The notes beneath the pieces were generated by a model. The model was not told the origin of the DNA. It saw only the letters and a list, made by a program, of their open reading frames with translations, and did no database searches. A program made the position numbers and the translations under genes. Positions 12,361 to 24,007 of a DNA stretch of 64,000 bases are shown here, piece by piece. The stretch spans positions 124,001 to 188,000 of the forward strand of contig JANDJZ010000031.1 in NCBI GenBank assembly GCA_027943245.1. Reading direction: 5' to 3'. Numbering within the stretch: the stretch's first letter is position 1; every line of letters begins with the position of its first letter. The stretch comes from Acanthamoeba sp. SK_2022b (lineage: Eukaryota > Discosea > Longamoebia > Acanthamoebidae).

Positions 12361-13862
12361 ATGCGACCGCAGACGCCCAGCGAGAAGCGGCGTAGCGGCT
12401 CTTCGCCGATCTCCAGCTGTGTCGTTGGCCCGCGGGGCTTCAAGAAGCTGAAGGTGGCATGGCTCAACCGCTGGGAAGCGGAGCAACAGAGCAACAAGGA
12501 GAACGTGCCGCCCTCAGCACCGGAGAGGTTTACCTCCCATAAGGCCCATTCAACTCGTGTCATCCGTGAAGCGGCCACCGGAGCGAGGAGAACGCCGATG
12601 GCGCCTATCCAAGTTGACCCCACGCCGCAGCCCCACCTGCCGTACAAGGAAGTCAAGCCGACACCGACACGAGGTACACGAGGAGATGCAGGCATCAATC
12701 TATTGAGTGCTAGCTTCTCCTTTAACGAGCCGCCCGAGCGGCAACTTCCCAGCCCTTCCTGCACTCCATCGCCTGTGGCAGCTCTGACAAAGCGTCGCCG
12801 AGGCCGTCCGAGGAAATCGCCTTTGGTCGCCGCCCCTACTTATTCTTCACCCTTCTCGGCTACGGACCGCAAGCTATTCGCCGAGACTACCAGACCGGCC
12901 TCCGCGAGGCGAGCCAAGTTACTCGCCAAGGAGCAGCTCTTCACCACTCCCGACAAATCCCTCGAGGGCCAAGCAGGAGAAGGCAGCGATTGGGAGGAAG
13001 AAGAAGTGGACTTGGACATTGCAGACGACGTCGACACCGAAGAGGGCGAGTGGGATGAAGAATACGCACCTGAGAAGCGACCCCAAGTGCCCAAGGAACG
13101 TAAGCGCCCTCGCCTGCACGCAGCCAAGGCTGCCGGCGAGGAGCAGGAGGTCGAGATCGACATGAGTCGAGTAGGCGTCCAGACGGAGGAGATCATAAAG
13201 CTCATCAACAACCAAGAGACAAGGGCTAACGTCATCCGCAAGACTGGTTTCTCCCCGAACTACCTCATGAAGCTTCAGAGGAGAGTTCTTCGTTCCTCAC
13301 CAGGTACACCTGCCCTGCCAGATCCATTGTGTGGGCTCCACTGATACGTTATGTTCGTTCGGAACGTAGGACTCCAGCCGCGTCCCTGCCGCGAGCACAG
13401 TATTCTGGGCAAGCAGTTGCACGTTCTCTACGGGATACACGACGTGCCAATGTTCATCTGCAAGGAACTCTGCCGCATCTTGGAAGTGTCAGACACCTCG
13501 CTAGCCTACTGGAAGAAGAAGGTAAGCGCGGAGGAGATCGAGACCTCGCAAGACTTCAAGCTCATGTACGTCTCTTTAGCGCTGAGGCTTTGGGGCTTTA
13601 CAGTTAAGAAGGTTGTTCAACCGAACACAGGGACCAATGTCGCGAGATCTTCGGAGGTCGCGCCAGCTACACGGTAAATGTGCCGTTCCCCCTCGTAGCC
13701 ATAAACTAAGCGGTCTCGCTACAGCTCTTCCCGGCGAGTTCGCTCATGAAGATGATGCTCGAGATGCAAAAGTCGAAGCAGCACACGTTCGAGGTTCCCG
13801 CGTTCGCCAAGCTTCTGGAGAAGGTCAAGCTCTACGTCGAAGAAGAGGAAGGGGGAGCGTAG
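12361..13862 (+). CDS. AT-hook nuclear protein with KEN box, unknown function
   Basis: I do not recognise the family. The first ATG of the open frame is at 12361 (MRPQTPSEKRRSGSS). Visible features in order are a KEN degron-like SNKENVPPSAP (about residues 43-53), a TP/SP-rich stretch, an AT-hook KRRRGRPRKSP at about 12790-12822 (minor-groove DNA binding), an acidic block SDWEEEEVDLDIADD, and a conserved-looking C-terminal region. This region starts VQTEEIIKLINNQETRANVI, then continues in short exons LGKQLHVLYGIHDVPMF... and LFPASSLMKMMLEMQKSK..., ending VEEEEGGA with TAG at 13860-13862. The C-terminal half is predicted helical and could be a winged-helix or HTH fold, but I cannot name it. 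Chromatin association with cell-cycle turnover is an inference from AT-hook plus KEN. Confidence 0.7.
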
Positions 13863-13874
13863 GCCTCTCGAATA

Positions 13875-16800
13875 TCACGTGCGCTCCTCCTCTGCGATCT
13901 GGCTCAAGTAAGCCGCGAAGTTGACATCGAACTTCTGCGCCTCCTTTTGACTCAACAGACTCTTTCGATAGTCGAACAAGGTGTGGAAGCCCAGAAACGC
14001 AGCGAACACTTCAACCTGCGTTTACATACATCGCCAATCAGTCCCTTTCTTTGCGTTAAACACAGCGTCGGGGCATACGAACGATTCTCTTCCACTTGGT
14101 CGTCTTTGCGCATGATTCGAGTGACCCCGCGCAGTTCTTGCAGAGCAGCGCAAAGTCCCCTCTTGCCTCCTGTGGTGCTCTGCTCCGTGAGCCTAACAAA
14201 AGGACGTCGCAATGTGGTCCGGTAGGTACCTCGCTTTGTGCACACTCGTCAGCCACCAAGAGCAGAGTCACTGCGGCGATCAGCATGAAGCGGCAACTCT
14301 CCTGCAACTGTACAAAAGAAGTGCGATGCCGCTTCCAAGCCTGAACGAACAACCCAACGACGCTCATCAGCAATTCTGTATGGAGATGAGGCCTTGATAA
14401 CAGCGTCTTACCTTTCGAGACGCCACCATCTCGTAGAGACTGGCGTACTTCTCTGCCACCTGCCCAAAACAGCGAGCAAAGGGCTCAGCACGAGTCACTA
14501 CGGGACGCGTGAACACACGTACGTACCTCGTGCAGGAAGGACGCCACCTGATCAGCCAACGTGCTTAGGATCTCCACCTTGCTCTGCTCTCGAAGTGAGA
14601 AGTGAGCCGTCATCCGGTACTGCGAGCCGATCTCGTCTGTCGCACTCGCTTCGTGGTTCGCTCCTCTATCGAGCACAAGGTCGAGCGGCCGGTGCCCACG
14701 GAGGAAACAGAGCGCACCGTATCGTTTGATGACCGCCTCCTGTAGTTGCCGAGCCATATGCAATGCCTCGGCCTCCACTGCCTCGAGTGTAAACGTTGGT
14801 CTGGTTTTCTCTTCCACCATTGTCTGTGATGCTCGGCCATCTGCGCCTTGAGCTTCGGCTTCGTTCGACGCTGCCCGAGAAGGCTTCAGTCCATTGGGCA
14901 CTGGACTGTCCTTGAGCTTTCCATCCAGAGCCGTGAGCCGGGCCAGCTGTATGTAGCACTTCGCCATGCGCTCCTTAAGATAGGCCCGCGGATGATAGGC
15001 CGGCTGATAGCCGCGCACGAACAAGTAGCTTCTCGTTATGGTGTCGCAGTTCAACGAGAGAACGTATGTCCTCTCCTCTTCATTGACGGTCTCGTCGTTG
15101 GATCTTGACAATGCCTGTGCAGCGTTGTCGACGTCATACTTGAGGCACAGGGCGATAAAGCAGGCCAGCGCCGAGTCGACCAACTGAACTGGAATGGAGT
15201 CCGGCACTGCCGCTCCATGAGCCAGCATGTCTCGCACTCGCACAGAGTCTTGAACGGCGAGAGTTGTCAGCATACAGGGAAATCTAAGAGAGAGAGGGAG
15301 AGGGAGCAAGCATAGAGTACCGGCCCAGATGAAGGTATCCAACAATAAGTTGGTGTTGCTGTCGCCCAACTCGTCATAGATCAGGTTCCTGTTCTCCTTT
15401 TCCCCAACGCTGGTGGCCAGAAGAATGTCTAGCGTTGTGTACAGAACGTCGCTTTCTGAAAGATATACACAACGAGTGTTGCCTGTGAGTAGTGCGCTTC
15501 ATACAAGAAGTCTGTCAACAGGGAGCGGCACCTGCGGAGAGGACGGTCTCCGGGCAGCTATTGGTTATGGCGTAGATGCGCCGAATGCACTGCTCAATCT
15601 GTGGAAAGAGAAGCACCAACGTGTTGGCATAGTTGCCCTTCCTACAAAGAATACAAGAGCATGAGTCGCGCATCCCGCTGGAGAGCAGGGCGGTTCCACT
15701 TACCGATGCTGTGCGAGCACTTCTCGTAGCACCCGATGCTGGGTGGGCAGGGTGAAGAAGCTGCGCCCTATCAAGCGCTCGACCTGCTCGTAGTCGGTGT
15801 CCGCTACGCAAAACGTCAACAAGTCAGCGCTCAGAGGCAGAGCATAGCGGGCAATGGCGACGAGGAAGTCATGTAAAAAAAAAAAACCTTGAAAGAGATG
15901 AAGTGAAGGAGGCATGTTCGGGTAGCGAGCGGCTGAGAGGTCAATAAGCGGACGAGGCGCGTAGTCCCATCCCCGCAGAGCATCTGCAATGCTCAGGTAG
16001 ACTAGCATCATCAGCGAGGCGTAGCTTGTATGGAACTCGGGCGGCACCAAGAAGCCATGCCACAACAGGTTGCGCAGGTTGAGACTAGACAGCGGTCCGA
16101 TGAGCAATCGGATGAAGAACATCTGAGACAACAGAACGCGATGAGCCTGGATGAACGAGATGTACTCTTTGGGGTCATGGAAATGGTACCTTTTCAGCTC
16201 CGATTACGTTGATGATGCAATCGGCCACCAAGAGCTCGTTGAGCTTGCGCGGGATGAGGCCAGGCTCGCAGCGTGTTCTAGCGGCATAGACATCTCCTGC
16301 AATAGGGAGAGATAGGTGAGACAGGAGGCATATCGTCCCAGTCGAGCAATCACGTACGACAGGCCAGAGGTCGCACCTAGTGTTCGTTCAAACGAACTCG
16401 ATAACAGGCCGAAGGCGAGCATGGCTTGCTCTTCACTACCGAATATCAGGGCATGCGTGTGCACGAAGAACTGTACAGAGCAGGCACATACGGGTGAGGG
16501 GTCACAGGGACAAGCTGTCAAGAGTGTAGAGGTGCTACCTCGGGTAGGGTGACGATGGTGAAGCGATCTCGATAGAGCTCGACGAAATGCTCGGTGGACA
16601 TGCCGGCTAGCCACAAGCGATGCACGAAGAGGCCTACCTTGCGCAGGAACGGAGCTGCCAGGAGGAAATCGTCGTCATCGGAGGTGATGACCCTTTCGGC
16701 TCCACTCGTGCCTCGATCCATGCTGCCGAGCGCCTCGCTGCTGGTCAGCCGCTGCCAGTTGAGTGTCCCCTCTGCCGTGTTTATGAAATCTTCGATCTTC

Positions 16801-17036
16801 CAGCCTTCGTGCTGGATTTCGGCCCAGAGCAAGTCCTCATCCATCCGCACCATGCCCATGACGCGAGGAGACAAAAAGGTCGGTCGCGCTTGCAGGCAGG
16901 CCTCGCGCAACTCGTCGTTTTCGTTGGCTTCGCAGTTCCTCCTTGAAGAGTATTGTAGTGCCTTTCCCGCCCACCAACTACGCTCACTGGCGTTAGTTGC
17001 AGACTCCCTAAGTGCCCTGAATCTCTGCCAGTCCAT
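13875..17036 (-). CDS. ERMARD-like protein (ER membrane-associated RNA degradation homologue, DUF4209 type)
   Basis: Start ATG 17036-17034 (MDWQRFRALRES). About nine exons run to TGA 13877-13875. Family signatures include SFERTLGATSG (about 16390), LNLRNLLWHGFLVPPEF (about 16050-16090), TSYASLMMLVYLS, QIEQCIRRIYAITNSCPE (about 15600) and VRVRDMLAHGAAVP (about 15220). These occur in the same order as in animal ERMARD. The C-terminus has one or two hydrophobic segments (FMLIAAVTLLLVA, about 14280), fitting ER anchorage. The biochemical role of ERMARD is poorly known; the name comes from a proposed link to RNA degradation in mammals. Its 3' end is 12 bases from the stop of the convergent AT-hook gene. 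Confidence 0.8.
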
Positions 17037-17159
17037 TCCGTCGTTTCTGTTGCTTGAGGTCTGCCGCGGACATGCTTGGCTTGTTCTCTTTTCTTTTACA
17101 TTTCTCTGTTTCTCTTCACTGCACAGCTTTGGGATCGCTTAATCGCAAGATCGCATTAG
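17037..17159. promoter_or_regulatory. Compact divergent promoter, ERMARD / RNB exonuclease
   Basis: Only 123 bases separate the two divergent start codons. The stretch is pyrimidine-rich on the plus strand (TCTTTTCTTTTACATTTCTC). No further motif is assigned. Confidence 0.4.
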
Positions 17160-20100
17160 ATGAGACGTTTGAGCCGCGGGCAGGGGCTGGCAAGCCTTCC
17201 GGCACGTGGGCTGACGCGGCGGGGTGATACGCCGTTGTCTCTATTCATGTCTCAGCTTCGATGCATCTCGACCCACGATGGATTGAGGCAGATTAATCGC
17301 CTGGGCATCTCTATTCAACGGTGGTGTACGCCCTCCGCGCCCTGCCGGCCTGGTCTGCACACATCTTCGTCCTACTCTACCCGTGCATCCGAGCTGGCAT
17401 TTGCCTCGGATGAGCCAAGTGCTGAGGAGGGACGTGTGATCGAGTACACAGAGGACGGAGTGCCCAAGCTCGGACTACTGCTCCAGAAGCTCGAAGAGCA
17501 CGAACGGGAGAGCAAATCGCTTTGGATTGTGGGCAGCGAGGACGCTCGCAAGTTCGCCCTCACCCAGGCCAAGTTCTCCTTCGTGTGGCCGGAGCTGGCG
17601 CACCTCGAGCTGGTCGAAGGCATGACCGCGCAGGCGGTGCGAAGCAATGCCACCCAGCTCGCCGCTCTCGCAAAAGAGGCCGCCGACCTCCGAGCCACGA
17701 TCGCTCCTGATCGTCTGCGGGCGCTGTGGGAGGAAGCCGTTGGTGGCGCTCCAGCAGGAGGTACTCTACACCCTGCCCCGTGGCCCAAGCCATGCTTTGC
17801 GTGCAAACCTCTCCACGTCCCGCCACATGCCTAACGCGTTGTGCGATGAAGACGCACCTGGGAAGGTCACGGTCACCCCGACGCAAGCCGCCCAGTTTCT
17901 CTTTGGCAGCACGGGTCCTATGGAGGTTCACAATTCGCGCTCACACGCATCGATGTATTAGACAGCCCGTTGAGCTTTCTTCTTCTTCTTCCAGATCTAC
18001 GCGGCGCACGGTCTGCTGAGGGAGGCGCGGGTATACTTCAAGCCACGGGGCAAGGCTTTTGCTTGCAGGGACCCCGAAACGGCCGAGGAACTCAAGGAGG
18101 ACCTGCAGGATCGGCTGGACAGCGCCAAGGACGCCAAAGCCTTCCTCATCAAGATGCGCCGCAAGCTCGAGCGTAGTTTTGATGGAGAGAAGGTGCTGCG
18201 TGCCCTCAAGGCCTTACCCATGCGCGATTGGCTGAACATTGGCGTGTGTGTGTGTGTGTATTGCAGACTCCTTCCACCTTCTTGCCAGACATCGGGGACC
18301 TGAGCAAGGAATACCAGACGGCTTGGACGAGCCTGGCCAAGGAACCCGATTCGGCCGGTGCCACCGGCCTCGACGATGTATTAGACGCGCATACCGAAAA
18401 GGAGCACATCGAGCTGCTCAGAAAGTACAGACGGCCTCGCCTCCTTCCCCTCCTCGGACCGCCACGCGCCGTCACAGTGGAACTGACATTGCCGACAACA
18501 CTTGCACAGGTATGCGGCCATGGTGATCTCGGAGACGCCCAGCTCCGAGTCGATAGACGTGACCGAGCAGACCCCGCTCGAGGGCCTGCTGAAGGAGGGC
18601 GCCACCTCGTCCGATCTCTTCAACGTCATGGTGCGGTTGGGCTTCTTCTCGGAGAAGGAGAACCTGGACATCGTTCTCCACCGCCGCCCGCTCCATTTCC
18701 CCGAAGAGGCCTCGGCCTGGGTCGACGTACGCCTCTCGGGACCGATGCGCGCAGTGACGGCTGCATCCTTTCATGGCCACACACGCTCACTTTCTCTCCC
18801 TGTGTGTCCATGTCTCGGGTGGTGCACGTCAGGCGGTGATCACTCGACCGCCTCCGGACAGTGTCGCAGGGCAGAGGTGGGACCTCAGGAATCTGCCGAT
18901 CTACGCCATCGACCCGCACGACGCCTACGAGATCGACGACGGTCTCTCCCTTCTCAAAGACGAAGATGGCAGCACCTGGGTGTACATACACGTGGCCGAT
19001 CCCACACGGTACACGCGGCAGCTCCTCTCATCTTTCGACGCCCTGCAGAAACCGCGATGCGCGCGTCGCCGTGTGTTGCGTGTTTGGCCTCCCTCCTCAC
19101 AGTGGCCGGTGCTCCCCCGCGCTCCAGGTGGATAGCGCCGGGCAGTTCGCTCGACCTGCTGGCACGCGACCGAGCCCAGTCCCTCTACCTCCCCAACGGC
19201 GTCTCCATGCCGCTGTTTCCGCCCAAGTTTTCGTCTCAAACGGCCAGTCTGCGATCACAGACCCAGAACTACGCGCTCACCTTTGCAGCCAAGCTCGACC
19301 CAGGCACGCGCGCACGCTCATACTATTCCTCCCCCATTTTGAGTTTGTGGAGCTCACCCGCACGCCGGCCGACAACACACAAAACACGACAGAGAGCGGT
19401 GAGCTCAAGGACTACAAGATTGCGCCCACGTTGGTGAGGAACGTGCATGGCCTCACCTATGGGCAGGCCGACTCCCTCATCCTCTCCGGGCAGGACAAGT
19501 TCGCCAAGGCCAAGGCCCAGTACCTCCCGGCTCGCCTGCAGGACGAGCCGCCCCAGCAGCTGCTGGCCGTCCCCGACGCCGCCGAGAGAGAGGAACGCAA
19601 GGTATTTTGACCACGTGTTGCCCTCCGCCCGTCTATGGTGACTGACTTGCCCTCGCCTTTCCCTCTCTCTCGCTCTCGCTCTTTGCCATCAGAACGACAT
19701 CAAGGAGAGCCTGCGAAGGCTGGGACTCAACCACAAGCTGAAGAAGGCGAAGAAGCAAGAGGAGCCGCCGGGTAGGGAGCTCGAGCTGCCGGGAGACGCG
19801 CCCGCCGGCAGGCGGGAGCTGGCCACGCTGAGCCTGGACAAGGAGGCCGCCATGGGGACGGTGTGGGGCCTGCACGAGATGGCCAAGCTGCGACGACGCT
19901 ATCGCGAGGAGAGGGGCGCCGTCATTGTGTCGCTGCCCACCACTGCCATCCGCGTCGACGGTACCACCTCCCGTGCGGCCTCTTCTCTCTCCCTCCGGCG
20001 TTGATGACCGACGACCATGCGTGGGTTGCGTGGGTGGGCCTCAGACGTCGCGCAGCATCGAGGCGTGCGAGTGCGTCGGATCGAGTCCAACGCCTCCCAG

Positions 20101-21251
20101 GAGGACAGCAACGAGGAAGGGGTCGAGGATGAGAACGACGAGGAGGAGGAGACCGAAGGGATGAGTCGGGAGAGCGCGGGCGCGCGTATGATGGTGGAGG
20201 AGCTCATGCTCCTCGCAGGCGAGGTCGCCGGCAAATTCGCGCAGGCGCGAGATCTCCCCATTCCCTTCCGCACGCAACGTCGACCGCAGGTGATGCTCCC
20301 CTCCCGGTCCTCCCCTCCAATGATCGCCACCGGGCCTCACACGCCTCTCCGCTGATTCGTTCGATGCTCGGCACACCGTAGGACGACGCCAAGTTCTTCG
20401 AGTACCTCATGCGCGGCAGGGAGAAGAACGCCCTCGTCAAGTCGTGGAAGTCGCTGTCGGGCCTGCCCGCCACCAAGTACTCGTCCGTTGCGGAGCCGCA
20501 CTTTTCGCTGGCGCTCGACTGCTACGCTCAGGTGTCCAACTCCCACCACTGCGCTGCTGCCCTCGCCCTGCTGCTGCTGCTACTCTGGAAACTCACCCAC
20601 TTGCTCGCGCGCGCGTTCTTTTCCCGCCCCGACCCCCTGACGATGCAGGTTACCTCGCCATTGCGACGATACGCCGACGTGCTGGCCCATCACCAGATCA
20701 AGGCCGCGCTGCGGGGAGAGCAGCCCCCCTTCCACCCGTGGCACTTTGTGCCCATGTTTCAGACCATGACCCAGAGGAAGCAGGTCAGGGCAACCCACCC
20801 ATCTTCCTCTCTCACTCACCCTCAGCCTCCCCTTTATTTAGCTGGCTGACCTCCCTCGCCCACACAGGAGCTCGCATCGCTGGCGGAGATGATTTCCCGG
20901 CGATGGATCATCCAGTACCTCAAGGAGAACAAGGACCGACCATTCCGGTGCGTTTTTACTTTCTCTCTCGCTCTCTCTTCTGCATTGTTGTGGGTTTTCT
21001 CCAGAGCCTAATCTAGTGCACACCGCGCGTGTTGTGTATGGCGCAGGGCGGTGGTGCTCGACGTGCACGAGAAGCGGGCCGGCGGCAACTTGATTGGCGA
21101 CAGCCGCGCGACGGTGCTGCTCTCCGAGTTGGGCTGGCGCACCATCGTGACCGTGCCCAAGAACGTCAAGCAGGGACACTCGCTAACCCTGCGGGTCCGT
21201 ACGGCCGATCCCTGGACCAACTACGTGTCCTTCTTCAAGCAGCGCCAGTAG
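17160..21251 (+). CDS. RNase II/RNB-family 3'-5' exoribonuclease, probably mitochondrial
   Basis: It degrades or trims RNA from the 3' end. ATG 17160 opens an Arg/Ser/Leu-rich, acid-poor leader (MRRLSRGQGLASLPARGL) like a mitochondrial presequence. The RNB catalytic core begins IYAIDPHDAYEIDDGLSL at about 18900-18955, with the Asp cluster that binds magnesium. It continues with WVYIHVADPT, GSSLDLLARDRAQSLYLPNG (about 19140-19200), KIAPTLVRNVHGLTY (19420-19460), the AKLRRRYREERGA stretch, and VTSPLRRYADVLAHHQIKAA (20647-20706), which is the 'TSPLRRY.D...H.Q' RNA-clamp signature. A C-terminal beta-barrel-like segment ends VSFFKQRQ, TAG 21249-21251. An acidic insertion (EDSNEEGVEDENDEEEETEG) sits before the clamp. 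Relatives are the organellar RNR1/DSS1 type. About a dozen introns. Confidence 0.88.
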
Positions 21252-21403
21252 CAAATAAAACGAACGGTCGACCAACGTTGATGCTGTTGATGAGCTTAGG
21301 AAAAGCGCTCGTGGTAGTGTACATAGGTGTGTACAATTTAAAAATGAGTTCGTCCGGTCAGGCTTGATATAAATAATAAATAATAAAATAATGATCATGA
21401 TCA
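21252..21403. other. Convergent 3' intergenic spacer
   Basis: These 152 bases lie between two convergent stop codons. The stretch at 21366-21400 is very AT-rich (ATAAATAATAAATAATAAA) and could carry polyadenylation signals for either gene. Confidence 0.4.
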
Positions 21404-23804
21404 TCACGAGGTGATGGATCGCGAAGGGCGAATGTGGAGGGAGCAGTAGGGCCGCCCGTCGGGTCCTGCGTAGAAGGATTGCGAGAAGGGCGTGCGGCAC
21501 ACTGTGCATGCAAAGCAGCCCTCGTGCCAGTTCTGAGGTCGATGGTCCCCGGCTTAGTCGGTCAGTCCAGCTCGGCTGATGTAATGACGAAGGGAAGAGG
21601 GGGAGGGTAAGGACCTTGTTCATTGCCACAAAGATCTCTCCGTGGATTGGCTTGCTGCAGCCAGCGCAGTAGAAACAGGCTGTCCTGCACAGCTCAGGTA
21701 AATGTCGTAAGTGAGCGGCGCACGCAAACACATTGAGGGGAGAGTGAGGGGAAGGGAGAAGGGCGGCAATACGGCTCAGCGCATGCGGAACAAAGGGGCA
21801 CGCCGTATTGGTCGTTGCAGGTCTCATATTGGAGAGACTTCTTGCACTGCATGCACTGAAGGCAACTCCGATGCCATTTCTGTTCCCCTATGCGCACCGG
21901 CGCGTCCTTGATCTGTGGGTTAGTTGGTTGTGAGGTTGGTTGGTTGGTTTGCCTTCAGAGTCGGCGACACCCATGGGTGTTGCTGCCAGCAAAACGAGAC
22001 GAGGTGGATCGGTACAGTATCACCGCAGTGGTGGCATGTCGGGAGTGTGAGTTTGTAGGTGCAATATTGGCAATGGGGAACGCCCTGCAGCACGAAGAAC
22101 GCGCGCGTGTTGAGCGGACGTAGGCATAGATTGCAGATCCTGGAATCATCAAGAATCATGTTAATGGACATGTATTGCTGTATATTTTATCATCTTGACC
22201 TAATACCAAAATAGAGGCTTGAACAAAATTAATGAACTTTACTTATCAAAGAGAAATAAAAGTATCTAAAGCGAAAGAGAAAGGAGCGCCTACCAACACC
22301 CGGGGTGATACGTGCGATCGAGAGCCTTGAGCTTGGGCGCCCCCGCGGGGATGAACTTGTGGCCTGAACACACAGAGAGAAGCATGCTTTGTTAGGTACG
22401 CCAATTCAGAGCGGCTAGGGTCGTAGGACGTACAGCGCGCGCAAGTTCCCACCGGAGCATTCTCCTCGAGCCTGATCGCATCCCGATCGTTGGGTAGCAT
22501 CGGTCTGTCACAAAGAGCTCAGTGTCGACCCCCCGCCAACCGACGTGTGCTTGTTGAAGAGAGGGGTACCCATCATTGAGTTGCTCGTTTAGGAGGCGCA
22601 TGTCGACACGCTGCCCCTGGGGAGGGGCCGCCCCAAAGAGCGCAGGCGAAGAATACGAGCGCTGCTGTCCGCCCGGCAGCCCGAACGTATGGACCCGCTG
22701 GATGTGCCCGTCGGGCCCGCCAAACGGGTTGGGCATCGGTTCCTCGTCGCGGATGGGCGCGGCGTCGAACGGAGCCGAGTGGTACTCGTCGGCGCTCAAC
22801 GACTGTTGGCTGACCTTATTCTTGGTGCTGTGCAGCGGGTGGTCGCCTACTTCGAGCTGCTCCAGCAGCTGCTCTAGCGTGGCAGTCTTCCTTTTCACCA
22901 CTTCGTCGTCCTCCTCAAGCTGGACCGTCGTCGCCTCCCCGTTGGCAGGTTGAAGGTGGTCGTGTTGGTGACTGTGGTGATGGTGATGGTCATCATGCGC
23001 CGCTGCACCTAGACTGTCTCCCGTGCGGGAGGCGTTGGCGGATAGGCCTTGCATGAGACTCTCCCACTCCTCGTCCTTCCTTCTTCGCTCGTCTTTAGAG
23101 CGCGAGTTGCCACCGACGGTGAACTCTTCGCCTTCGTCGCCGACGTGGGCGAGTGAGATGAAGTCGCTGGACGTGCCGAGCGCCTCGAGCGCGAATCGCT
23201 CGGCTTCGCGCAGACGCTGTGGGTCGATCGCCTTGGCACGCTTCATGGTCCGCATCGTGGGCAGCTGCGGCGACAGAGCTGACGACAGCGTGTGCGCCGT
23301 CGGCGCAACCGGCGGTTCCTGGCCTCCGCTGGGCTTCACCACACCTGCTCTCCCCGCACGCCTGTCAGTTCAGGGCGTGCATGCGGTTTGTGTGCTTGCA
23401 AATGGGAAGGGACATGCACCAGCTCGCCAACCGCCATTCTCCGCGCCGGCGTGCAGCTGCTCACCCTGTGCGGGTTGGGGCTCGCCCAGGAACTCCTGGA
23501 CGAGGTCGGTCACGGACACGCTGCGGTCCCACACGGCCAGCCCACTGGGTCTCTTTCCTTCGTCGCTCAGCGACAGTGCCGCGCCGCTGGTGCGCCCGCT
23601 GCCACCGCGGCGGATCGCCACGCCACCACCGACCAGGCCACCGCTGCCGGGAGGCGAGGACGGCAAAGACGCCGAGGACGATGAAGAGAGCGGAGGTGCG
23701 GAGGACTTGCCAACGACGGCTCTGCTTCTACGCGATGAACCACGGCGGAGGGTGCCAGATTTGGATTGGAGGGAGACCAGCAGTTCATCAAACACCTCGG
23801 CCAT
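21404..23804 (-). CDS. Paxillin-like protein: N-terminal LD-type helices and three C-terminal LIM domains
   Basis: Paxillin-family proteins are adhesion and cytoskeleton scaffolds. Start ATG 23804-23802 gives MAEVFDELLVSLQSKSG. The motif FDELLVSLQ closely resembles a paxillin LD motif, and two more amphipathic segments are VTDLVQEFL (about 23500) and TLEQLLEQLEVGD (about 22860). The middle is low complexity with a His run (DHHHHHSHQHDHL, about 22970-23005). LIM 1 spans TCARC...YHPGCW...CNLC...HCQYC (about 22445 to 22055). LIM 2 spans CHHCG...KWHRSCLQCMQCKK...LCSAC (about 22040 to 21780). LIM 3 spans CFYCAGC...NWHEGCFACTVC...YCSLH (about 21680 to 21425). Stop TGA 21406-21404. Animal paxillin has four LIM domains, so one is missing or replaced. 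A generic LIM protein with chance LD-like helices is the alternative. Confidence 0.8.
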
Positions 23805-24007
23805 CTTCGACCAAAAAATGAAGAAAAAAAAAAGCACGTCTTAACAATTGAACTTTGGCCCAAAGAACGAAACGAGGGTACCTTGGTGAGGGAGCTGAGA
23901 ATAAGGGGAACGAAGACGAGGTTGCGCCGAGTTGCTGCGGGGTTTGAAATGATGTATTATAGCCTGTTGCACGTGTATTTATTCTTGTTTCACCAACAAA
24001 AAAATGG

